From NCBI GenBank assembly GCA_016789245.1, contig JAEURM010000149.1:1-5546 (forward strand): a stretch of 5,546 bases of DNA. Direction: 5' to 3'. Position 1 is the stretch's first letter, and every line of letters starts with the position of its first letter. The position numbers were made by a program, and so were the translations under genes. The notes below the pieces were generated by a model. The model saw nothing but the letters and a program-made list of their open reading frames with translations, was not told where the DNA came from and searched no databases. The stretch comes from Anaerolineales bacterium (GTDB lineage Bacteria; Chloroflexota; Anaerolineae; Anaerolineales; UBA6663). This document shows positions 1 through 5,546 of this stretch, piece after piece.

Positions 1-19
1 TAAACTCTATCCGATTTTG

Positions 20-37
20 GGACTGATATCCTAGTCC
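20..37. repeat. Short inverted repeat upstream of the cyclase gene
   Basis: Arms GGACT (20-24) and AGTCC (33-37) flank an 8-base centre that contains most of a GATATC palindrome. It lies 62 bases before the chosen cyclase start. It could be an operator half-site pair or a small hairpin; a T-rich run (41-46) follows, so it might also end a transcript entering from the left. Five-base arms are short enough to occur by chance, so this is a weak call. Confidence 0.25.
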
Positions 38-80
38 GTATCTTTTGGCTTGATTTAGCGGTGTATTTCGCGGCTTGAGT

Positions 81-86
81 TATACT
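81..86 (+). promoter_or_regulatory. Candidate -10 box (TATACT) for the cyclase gene
   Basis: TATACT differs from the bacterial consensus TATAAT at one base. Transcription would begin near position 93, leaving only about six bases before the ATG at 99. No convincing -35 hexamer is found 16-18 bases upstream (around 57-64), and no Shine-Dalgarno sequence precedes the ATG. The box lies inside the region that would be coding if the TTG at 75 were the start, which favours the ATG at 99. Confidence 0.35.
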
Positions 87-98
87 GTCCCCAAAGCC

Positions 99-3000
99 AT
101 GACTGAACGTGAAAAGCTAGAGCAAGCCTTAGTGGCCTTAGAGGCCCAGCGCCCCCTCCTTGGTGATGGGGTGGTCGATACCGCGTTGGCCCCGCTCCGC
201 GAGAAGCTGGCCGCCCTCATTGCGGCTGAAACACAGCCCCCAGTCTCGCCCGCCTCCAGTCAGCAACGCAAACAGGTTACCGTGCTCTTCGCCGATGTAT
301 CCGGCTTCACCGCCATGTCTGAAAAAATGGATGCCGAAGAAGTGAGCGCCACCATGAATGACCTATGGACGCGCTTAGATGGGGCTATCCTTAATCAGGG
401 CGGGCGGATTGATAAACATATTGGCGATGCAGTGATGGCGCTGTTTGGCACACCCACCGCCCGCGAAGATGATCCGGAGCGCGCCATCCGCGCCGCGCTG
501 GAGATGCAGGCCGCCCTAGCCAACTTTTTACTGGATGAAAGCGGCCAACCGCGCTTACGGATGCGGATTGGCATTAACACTGGCCCAGTTTTGCTGGGCG
601 CGGTAGGCACCACGGGTGAGTACACGGCGATGGGGGATGCGGTGAACTTGGCTAGCCGCTTGGAACACGCCGCCCCCATTGGCGGGATTCTTATTTCGCA
701 TGATACCTACCGGCATGTGCGCGGCATATTTGATGTGGCGGCGCAACCCCCCATTTCCGTTAAAGGCAAAACCGAGCCAATACAGGTGTACATTGTGCGG
801 GCGGCGAAACCCAAAGCGTTCCGCGTCACTACGCGCGGCGTGGAAGGCATTGAAACCCGCACCATTGGCCGTGAACGTGAACTGGCGCAAATGCAAAATG
901 CTTTTGAAGCCGCGCGCGTCGAGCGGCGCAGTCATCTGGTGAATCTGGTGGCAGAGGCCGGTACGGGCAAATCGCGCCTGCTGTATGAATTCAACAATTG
1001 GCTAGAGCTTGTGCCGGTGCGTACGCGGCTGTTCCGTGGGCGGGCTACGGAGGGCATGCTTCAACTGCCGTATGCCCTGCTCCGAGATGTGCTGGCCTCC
1101 CGCTTTGAAATAAGCGAGACTGACCGGGCCAGCACTGTGCGTGAAAAAGTGGAAGAGGGCATGGTGGCGTTGACCATTGATGAAGACGATGCAGTGCAAT
1201 GGGCGCACTTCATCGGTCATCTGGCCGGTTTTGATTTTTCCACCAGCCCGCACCTACAAGGCATTTTGGGCGATGCACAACAAATCCGTGACCGCGCCTT
1301 GTTCTACTTCACGCAGTTTGTAGCCAAAATTGCAGATGAGCGGCCCATCGTCTTTCTGTTGGAAGACATTCACTGGGCGGATGCCAGCTCATTGGATTTG
1401 ATGATGCATTTATTGCGCACGCGGCCCGATTTGCCCGTGTTGGTGGTAGGTTTGACGCGCGCTACCTTGTTTGAGCATTACCCGGCGTGGGGCGACGGCC
1501 CAATGCAACATGTGCGCATTGATTTGAAGGCGCTCTCACTGGATGACAGCCGCCGGTTGGTGCGCGAGATTTTGCGCCAGCTTCCAGAAATTCCAGATTT
1601 GTTGATGGAAATGATTGTGGCCCGTGCCGAGGGAAGCCCGTTTTACATTGAAGAACTCATCAAGATGTTTATTGATGATGGCGTAATCGTCACCGGCGGT
1701 GACGCGTGGCGGGTGGAATTAGAGCGGCTGGCCCAAGTGCGCGTGCCCGCTACGTTAACGGGTATTCTGCAAGCGCGTTTAGATAGCCTGCCCAACGCCG
1801 AGCGTGAAACGCTACAACAAGCCGCCGTGATTGGCCGCATCTTTTGGGATACTGTTCTGCGCCAACTAGGCACGCCGGAGCCAATTGCGGCCGAACACTT
1901 GAATGGCCTGAACCGCAAAGAGCTCATCTTCCGGCGCGAAGAGTCATCCCTCACCGGCACGGATGAGTTTATTTTTAAGAACGTGATTCTGCACGATGTG
2001 ACCTACGAAAGCGTGCTTAAACGGTTGCGGCGGCAATATCACGCGCAAGTGGCGCAAGCGTTGGTGGAGCTGGCGGGTGACCGCGTCAATGAGTACGCCT
2101 CCAGAATTGGCGAGCATTTTGAACGTGCGGAAGATTGGGCGCACGCCGGCGAATGGTTTGGCCGTGCCGGTAAGCAGGCGCAAACCACTTTTGCCCCCAC
2201 CGAAGCTTTGCGGAATTTTCAACGCGCCTTGCAGGCGTGGGAACACGGGGCGGACACGCTAGAAATTCAAGCCCTCAAAATTCAAGTCTATCGTGGGTTA
2301 GGCGATGCGCTGACGGTTCAAGCCCGCTCCATTGAAGCCGCCCAAGCCTTCACTACTATGCGTGACTTGGCCGAAAAGCTAAATGATGTAGTGGCCCAGT
2401 CTCAAGCGTGGTACGGCTTGGCGCTGGCTAGTGGCGATGAGGGCGATTTGCGTAAGGCGCTGAGTTGTGCGGAGCAAGCCCGCACGTTGGCTGAGCAAGC
2501 CAACGCGGATGCCGAATTGGTGCAAGCCAATTGGATTATGGGCCGCACTTACTTGCGTTTGGGTGATGGGCAAAAGGCGCTGGCCGCTGGCGCAGAAGTG
2601 GTGGAGCACGCTGGCGTACTCAAGCAACAACTGTTGCAAGCGCGCGGCCTGAACCTTGTGGGCGGCGTGAACTATTCCTTGGGCCATTACGGCGCGGCCG
2701 AAGCGTGCTGGGAAGAAGCCAGCCAAGTATTTCAAGCGGCTGGTGACCGGGTGCAAGTAATGCAGGTGCTAAACAACCTTGGCGTGTTGGCCAATGGGCG
2801 CGGTGATAGCCGCTTGGCCTTTGAACGCTACTCCGATGCTTTGCAAATGGCGCGGGAAGTGGGCCACCGTGATGGTGAGGCCACCTATTTGGGCAACTTG
2901 GCAGAAGTGCGGAATGAACTGGGCGATTACGTGAAAGCCGAAGAAGATTTGCGGCAAGCCATTCACTTCACCGAAGCGGCCAGCCACTGGAATTTATCTT

Positions 3001-3425
3001 TTTATTACCGCTGTTTGGCAGAAGCGTGTGTGGGGCAAAACAAACTGGAAGAAGCGCTCCGCGCAGGCCGCACCGCCCTAAGCTTGGGGCAGGAAGCGGG
3101 TGACCAAGAGCTGATTATTGCGGCGTGGCGCGTGCTGGGCGTGGTAGCCGCGCGGCTCAATCAAACCATCTCGGTCACTGTGCAAGGGGATGAGACGGAA
3201 CACACGGCCACCTCACTCTTCACCGAGAGTTTACGCATTGCCACCGAAACTGAAATGACGGGTGAGCGCGCCCGCACCCTTAAGGTGTGGGCCGTGTATG
3301 AACTGCGCAACGGGCAACAGGCGGCTGGCGAAGCTAAATGGAATGAAGCTCGTGAACTGTTTGCGAGCCTCGGTGCTACGCAAGAAGCGGAGCGGATGGC
3401 GAACTTGCCAACCACAGAAAAGTAA
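99..3425 (+). CDS. Class III adenylate cyclase fused to AAA ATPase and TPR domains
   Basis: A 1108-residue, probably cytoplasmic signalling protein predicted to make cAMP from ATP. A charged N-terminal coil (residues 1-45) precedes the cyclase domain (about 57-235). All catalytic positions are present: metal-binding D66 (FADVSGFT) and D110 (KHIGDAV), purine-selecting K106 and T176, and transition-state N183 and R187 (NLASR). The Lys-Thr pair matches ATP-using soluble and cyanobacterial cyclases rather than guanylate cyclases (Glu-Cys). An AAA_16/STAND-like ATPase follows (about 255-640), with Walker A AEAGTGKS (285-292), Walker B VFLLED (E422, D423) plus HWAD, and a possible sensor Arg at 454. 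Residues about 665-1100 form TPR-like helical repeats, a likely protein-binding or ligand-sensing tail. There are no membrane segments and no DNA-binding domain. ATG 99 is preferred over in-frame TTG 75 because the protein family begins at this coil and a -10 box overlaps the extension. Neither start has a Shine-Dalgarno sequence. The activating signal is unknown. Confidence 0.93.
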   Translation: MTEREKLEQALVALEAQRPLLGDGVVDTALAPLREKLAALIAAETQPPVSPASSQQRKQVTVLFADVSGFTAMSEKMDAEEVSATMNDLWTRLDGAILNQGGRIDKHIGDAVMALFGTPTAREDDPERAIRAALEMQAALANFLLDESGQPRLRMRIGINTGPVLLGAVGTTGEYTAMGDAVNLASRLEHAAPIGGILISHDTYRHVRGIFDVAAQPPISVKGKTEPIQVYIVRAAKPKAFRVTTRGVEGIETRTIGRERELAQMQNAFEAARVERRSHLVNLVAEAGTGKSRLLYEFNNWLELVPVRTRLFRGRATEGMLQLPYALLRDVLASRFEISETDRASTVREKVEEGMVALTIDEDDAVQWAHFIGHLAGFDFSTSPHLQGILGDAQQIRDRALFYFTQFVAKIADERPIVFLLEDIHWADASSLDLMMHLLRTRPDLPVLVVGLTRATLFEHYPAWGDGPMQHVRIDLKALSLDDSRRLVREILRQLPEIPDLLMEMIVARAEGSPFYIEELIKMFIDDGVIVTGGDAWRVELERLAQVRVPATLTGILQARLDSLPNAERETLQQAAVIGRIFWDTVLRQLGTPEPIAAEHLNGLNRKELIFRREESSLTGTDEFIFKNVILHDVTYESVLKRLRRQYHAQVAQALVELAGDRVNEYASRIGEHFERAEDWAHAGEWFGRAGKQAQTTFAPTEALRNFQRALQAWEHGADTLEIQALKIQVYRGLGDALTVQARSIEAAQAFTTMRDLAEKLNDVVAQSQAWYGLALASGDEGDLRKALSCAEQARTLAEQANADAELVQANWIMGRTYLRLGDGQKALAAGAEVVEHAGVLKQQLLQARGLNLVGGVNYSLGHYGAAEACWEEASQVFQAAGDRVQVMQVLNNLGVLANGRGDSRLAFERYSDALQMAREVGHRDGEATYLGNLAEVRNELGDYVKAEEDLRQAIHFTEAASHWNLSFYYRCLAEACVGQNKLEEALRAGRTALSLGQEAGDQELIIAAWRVLGVVAARLNQTISVTVQGDETEHTATSLFTESLRIATETEMTGERARTLKVWAVYELRNGQQAAGEAKWNEARELFASLGATQEAERMANLPTTEK

Positions 3426-3455
3426 AAGCTATTTCGCCCCTTATATAGAAGCAAG

Positions 3456-3498
3456 GCGGCTAGAGTCACACCCCGAAGGTGCTTTGGTGGAGCGCCGC
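3456..3498. terminator. Possible weak stem-loop in the convergent intergenic gap
   Basis: The 108-base gap between the convergent cyclase and hlyIII genes contains a small stem-loop, CACC-CCGAA-GGTG (3469-3481). It is bracketed by a wider inverted pair GCGGC (3456-3460) and GCCGC (3494-3498). Its position suits a bidirectional terminator, but neither strand has a proper T tract after it and the inner stem is only four pairs. I see no gene in this gap. Confidence 0.2.
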
Positions 3499-3533
3499 TA
3501 TTCATCCGTTTGAACCCACAATTCTGCCTCCAA

Positions 3534-4193
3534 CTAACCCGCTAAAGGAATAACGTAAAATAGGATAGCGAAAAAATGTAAGATGCTACCCACCAGCACG
3601 AAGCCGTGCCAAATGGCATGATGAAAAGGCAAGCGCCGCCAGATATAAAAAATGGTGCCAACCGTGTACGCCAATCCGCCGCTCATAAGCAAAATCAACC
3701 CGCCGGGCGCTACGTTTTCTATGAGTGGTTTGATGGCGATGACCACAGCCCAGCCCATGGCGAGGTAGGGGAAGGTGGTTACCCACCGGCTGTGCCGAAT
3801 GAGGCGTGCTTGCAAGGCAATGCCGATGATGGCGAAGCCCCAAACTAACGCCAGCAATGACCAACCCCAAGGCCCACGTAAATTGACTAAGGCAAAAGGT
3901 GTGTACGTGCCAGCAATGAGTAAGAAAATAGCGGAATGATCAAACAGGCGCAAGATGGCTTTGACGCGTGGTGAGGGAATGCTGTGATACAGCGTGGAGG
4001 CGGTGTACATGAAGATTTGTGTAGCGCCGTAAATACTACAACTGACGATGTGCCACGCACTGCCAAACAAGCTAGCAAAAGCAGTGAGCGTGGCTAACCC
4101 CGCGATTGACAATAAAATCCCTAAGCCGTGCGTAAGGCTATTGGCAATTTCTTCGGTGGGGGTGTAACGGGGAAGGGTGAGGTTGGCATTCAT
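3534..4193 (-). CDS. HlyIII / PAQR-family integral membrane protein
   Basis: A 219-residue membrane protein of the hemolysin III family (YqfA/TrhA type, PAQR superfamily), at the usual length for the family. Recognisable motifs in order are EEIANSLTHGLG (14-25), STLYHS (66-71), DHSAIFLLIAGTYTPF (85-100) and HHAIWHGFVLVGS (191-203). About seven hydrophobic segments can be traced from residue 20 to 217. The PAQR metal site appears complete: S66 and H70 (SxxxH), D85, and H192/H196 (HxxxH), matching the zinc-binding histidines of adiponectin receptors. Despite the name, haemolysis is not an established role for most members; proposed roles include membrane-lipid homeostasis and a ceramidase-like hydrolase activity. 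The ATG start has GGAG seven bases upstream. The gene lies 76 bases downstream of the cobS-like gene on the same strand, so co-transcription is possible. The exact substrate cannot be told from sequence. Confidence 0.93.
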   Translation of the reverse strand: MNANLTLPRYTPTEEIANSLTHGLGILLSIAGLATLTAFASLFGSAWHIVSCSIYGATQIFMYTASTLYHSIPSPRVKAILRLFDHSAIFLLIAGTYTPFALVNLRGPWGWSLLALVWGFAIIGIALQARLIRHSRWVTTFPYLAMGWAVVIAIKPLIENVAPGGLILLMSGGLAYTVGTIFYIWRRLPFHHAIWHGFVLVGSILHFFAILFYVIPLAG

Positions 4194-4200
4194 AACAATA

Positions 4201-4217
4201 CTCCGCCAAATATTTTA
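4201..4217 (-). promoter_or_regulatory. Shine-Dalgarno and candidate -10 box for hlyIII
   Basis: On the minus strand GGAG (4204-4201, within GGCGGAG) sits seven bases before the hlyIII ATG and fixes that start. Just upstream TAAAAT (4217-4212) resembles a -10 box, but no good -35 hexamer is found at standard spacing. If used, it would start transcripts at about 4205, with a 12-base leader carrying the ribosome site at its extreme 5' end. The ribosome site is solid; the promoter is tentative. Confidence 0.5.
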
Positions 4218-4237
4218 CTAGTGTAAGTTTAGGCGCG

Positions 4238-4273
4238 GCTTAGCCCCTAAAGCTAAAGTTCTAAGCGGGCTAA
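4238..4273. repeat. CTAA/TTAG-rich segment with nested inverted repeats
   Basis: The short gap between the cobS-like stop and hlyIII is dense in the tetramer CTAA and its complement TTAG. It has a tandem CTAAAG pair (4247-4258) and two alternative hairpins: GCTTAG/CTAAGC (4238-4243 with 4261-4266) and TTAGCCC/GGGCTAA (4240-4246 with 4267-4273). The second overlaps the cobS-like stop codon. The two stems share bases and so exclude each other. No T tract follows on the minus strand, so a classical terminator is not supported. It could be an operator, a processing site or chance. Confidence 0.35.
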
Positions 4274-5013
4274 ACGGGGCTAGCCAAAATGATTTGCGCG
4301 GCGAAGGCCAGCAGAAAAACCAACTCGGCCACTTCAACCGTCAATCCCAAAACTTCATCCGTAATGCCACCGAGACGGGTTTGTGCCAGCCAACCGATGA
4401 GCCACGCGCTGAGATAGGCGAAACCGCCCGCAATGAGCACCCGCACTTCTACGGCACCGAAGAGGATGAACGCCGCTGGCAAAAGCGTGGCCAGCACTAA
4501 CGTTTCACGCGTGAGGCCGCGTGCCAGTTCATCTACCACGCCGCCGGTGCGGGCCACTGGCCGCTGGGCCACCATCACAATTAACCAACGCGCAAACAAC
4601 GTGGCTCCATAAAGAGCTAAGAGCACGGAGCCACTGGGGAGCGTGGCCAACGTTGTAACTTTAGCAATCAGCAGTAAGCACAGGCCGGCCATACCCAGCC
4701 CGCCGATGTTTGGCCCGCGCAGAATTTCTAACCGGCGTTCAACGGGGGCGGGGAAGCTCTCTAAACTCCGGGTGAGGCCTATGATGTGTTTACCGCCCGT
4801 GAGTGTGACCCATGCGCTTACTGTAAGGGTGGCGGCTAACAGCGGATTGAAGAACGTGGCAAAAACAAAATGTGCGCTACTGAGCAATACGCCCAGCAAT
4901 AAGCCCACCAACGGAAAAAAACGCGCGGCTCGCCCCAGTTGGCGGTTAGCCTCTGTAGGTGAGTTGGTGGGTAAGAGGGTAAGGTAGCTCAGCGCCAGAA
5001 TAAATTCGTTCAC
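4270..5013 (-). CDS. CobS-like membrane protein with altered signature motifs
   Basis: A 247-residue polytopic membrane protein related to CobS, adenosylcobinamide-GDP ribazoletransferase, which joins alpha-ribazole (phosphate) to adenosylcobinamide-GDP late in cobalamin synthesis. Length and layout fit CobS: ALSYLTLLP (7-15), ARFFPLVGLLLG (30-41), LTGG (71-74), RRLEILRG (93-100), LGGITDEVLG (214-223) and a final ELVFLLAFA helix (230-238). The acidic signature is not preserved. Where typical CobS reads HLDGLADTxDG, this protein reads HIIGLTRSLES (76-86), so Asp is replaced by Ile78, Arg82 and Glu85. MRDSR becomes LRGPN (98-102), and TGD becomes TDE (218-220). The reading frame is intact and hydrophobicity is kept, so it does not look like a decaying pseudogene. 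CobS activity is doubtful; a diverged paralog is more likely. No other cobalamin gene is in the window. The start is GTG with no Shine-Dalgarno sequence, and an upstream in-frame stop at 5047-5049 limits extension. Confidence 0.8.
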   Translation of the reverse strand: MNEFILALSYLTLLPTNSPTEANRQLGRAARFFPLVGLLLGVLLSSAHFVFATFFNPLLAATLTVSAWVTLTGGKHIIGLTRSLESFPAPVERRLEILRGPNIGGLGMAGLCLLLIAKVTTLATLPSGSVLLALYGATLFARWLIVMVAQRPVARTGGVVDELARGLTRETLVLATLLPAAFILFGAVEVRVLIAGGFAYLSAWLIGWLAQTRLGGITDEVLGLTVEVAELVFLLAFAAQIILASPV

Positions 5014-5019
5014 GGAGTG

Positions 5020-5028
5020 ATGATACCA
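5020..5028 (-). promoter_or_regulatory. Extended -10 promoter element for the cobS-like gene
   Basis: On the minus strand TGG-TATCAT (5028-5020) matches an extended -10 element (TGn followed by a hexamer with five of six consensus bases). Counting seven bases beyond its last base puts +1 at 5013, the G of the GTG start. This predicts a leaderless mRNA and accounts for the missing ribosome-binding site. No clear -35 is seen, which extended -10 promoters can tolerate. Confidence 0.4.
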
Positions 5029-5075
5029 AAACCGGGCGGGGCGCTGTTAGGTTGGCTGGAGACGTAAAGTTTTCC

Positions 5076-5104
5076 TTGCCCGTAAACCGCGCCTCCACTA
5101 AAAT
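5076..5104 (+). promoter_or_regulatory. Candidate sigma-70-type promoter for cax
   Basis: TTGCCC (5076-5081) and TAAAAT (5099-5104) are separated by exactly 17 bases. They match four of six and five of six consensus bases respectively. Transcription would start near 5111, giving a leader of about 25 bases that includes the GGAG ribosome site. This is the best-formed promoter in the window, and it faces away from the cobS-like promoter within the same 122-base gap. Confidence 0.5.
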
Positions 5105-5125
5105 TCCGGCCTACACCCACAACTC

Positions 5126-5129
5126 GGAG
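5126..5129 (+). promoter_or_regulatory. Ribosome-binding site of cax
   Basis: GGAG sits six bases before the ATG at 5136. It selects this ATG as the start, consistent with the expected N-terminus of the exchanger. Confidence 0.7.
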
Positions 5130-5135
5130 CGGGAT

Positions 5136-5546
5136 ATGAAATTTCTAAAAAACATTAAGCCAGTGTATTACCTATTGTTGGCCATTCCTTTGGCCATTAT
5201 TGGGAGCCAACTACACTGGAATGCTTTGCTGGTATTTGGGCTGGCGTGCGCGTCTCTCATTCCGTTAGCCGGATTGATTGGCGAGGCCACCGAAGCGTTG
5301 GCCGTCGTCACTGGCCCCAAAATCGGTGGCCTGCTTAACGCCACACTGGGCAACGCGGCAGAACTCATCATCACCATTGTGGCCATTAACGCCGGTTTGT
5401 TGGATTTAGTGAAAGCCTCCATCACCGGCTCCATCCTCGGTAACCTTTTGCTGGTGATGGGGGCCGCTCTGCTTTTGGGCGGCCTAAAGAACGGCAAGCA
5501 AACGTTTAATCAAAAATCACAAGGCACCAACGCCACTATGCTGGTG
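5136..5546 (+). CDS. Calcium/proton antiporter, Cax family (3' end beyond window)
   Basis: The first 137 residues of a Ca2+/H+ exchanger of the cation/Ca2+ antiporter superfamily (Cax/ChaA type), which exports Ca2+ from the cytoplasm in exchange for protons. A short basic N-terminus (MKFLKNIK) leads into a first hydrophobic segment (10-24). A second follows (30-47), ending in the family stretch PLAGLIGEATEALA (43-56). The ion-binding alpha-1 repeat is intact: GGLLNATLGNAAELII (64-79) with the GNAAE core and its key Glu76, followed by KASITGSILGNLLLV (93-107). Residues 118-131 (KNGKQTFNQKSQGT) form a polar loop, and the next membrane segment is just beginning where the sequence ends. Full-length members are about 350-400 residues with a second alpha repeat, so roughly two thirds is missing because of the window edge, not mutation. 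It is transcribed divergently from the cobS-like gene and has a good ribosome site. Confidence 0.93.
   Translation, partial: MKFLKNIKPVYYLLLAIPLAIIGSQLHWNALLVFGLACASLIPLAGLIGEATEALAVVTGPKIGGLLNATLGNAAELIITIVAINAGLLDLVKASITGSILGNLLLVMGAALLLGGLKNGKQTFNQKSQGTNATMLV

Noticed and set aside
1..3. TAA at the very start as the stop codon of a gene to the left
   Set aside because: A single triplet at the window edge cannot be assigned to any reading frame.
2379..2756. Minus-strand reading frame of 125 codons opposite the TPR region
   Set aside because: It is antisense to repeat-rich TPR coding sequence, where long opposite frames arise easily, and it has no start signal.
3262..3513. Small plus-strand reading frame overlapping the cyclase end and reaching into the convergent gap
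   Set aside because: Most of it is an alternative frame of the TPR-coding sequence. It has no ribosome site, and the tail in the gap has no recognisable protein character.
4643..4987. Plus-strand reading frame of 114 codons inside the cobS-like gene
   Set aside because: The minus-strand frame has coherent membrane segments and CobS landmarks. This one is a low-complexity antisense shadow.
4270..5013. CobS-like gene as a pseudogene
   Set aside because: The missing acidic residues suggested decay. However, there is no frameshift or internal stop, all hydrophobic segments are present and other family landmarks are kept, so an intact divergent gene fits better.
5168..5497. Minus-strand reading frame of 109 codons
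   Set aside because: It is antisense to the clearly conserved cax coding sequence, including the alpha-1 repeat, and its composition is typical of a shadow frame.

Overview
The window carries four protein-coding genes and short intergenic gaps. There are no RNA genes, CRISPR arrays or mobile elements that I can see. Base composition is moderately GC-rich. The first protein combines an N-terminal 'LEQALVALEAQRPLLGD' coil, a class III cyclase, an AAA ATPase and TPRs, a layout common in Chloroflexota (Anaerolineae-like lineages). The neighbouring HlyIII, CobS-like and Cax genes are compatible with that assignment. The placement is an inference from gene style, not from a marker gene.

Layout, left to right. 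Positions 1-98 are non-coding upstream sequence with a small inverted repeat and a good -10 box. Positions 99-3425 (+) encode a 1108-residue multidomain signalling protein: adenylate cyclase with a full catalytic set, an AAA_16/STAND-like ATPase and a TPR tail. A 108-base convergent gap follows. Positions 3534-4193 (-) encode a seven-helix HlyIII/PAQR-family membrane protein with the predicted zinc site intact. A 76-base gap rich in CTAA/TTAG separates it from 4270-5013 (-), a CobS-like (adenosylcobinamide-GDP ribazoletransferase family) membrane protein. That protein has the CobS scaffold but has lost the acidic residues of the family's signature motifs. A 122-base divergent promoter region leads to 5136-5546 (+), the first 137 residues of a Ca2+/H+ antiporter (Cax family) that runs off the window.

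The genes do not form one obvious pathway. cobS-like and hlyIII lie on the same strand and could be co-transcribed. The cyclase gene converges on them and cax diverges from them. The three membrane proteins have unrelated or unknown substrates. The most notable points are the CobS homolog with a rewritten active-site region and no other cobalamin gene beside it, and start-site signals suggesting that cobS-like and perhaps the cyclase are read from leaderless or nearly leaderless mRNAs. I see no clear evidence of a new multi-gene system here.
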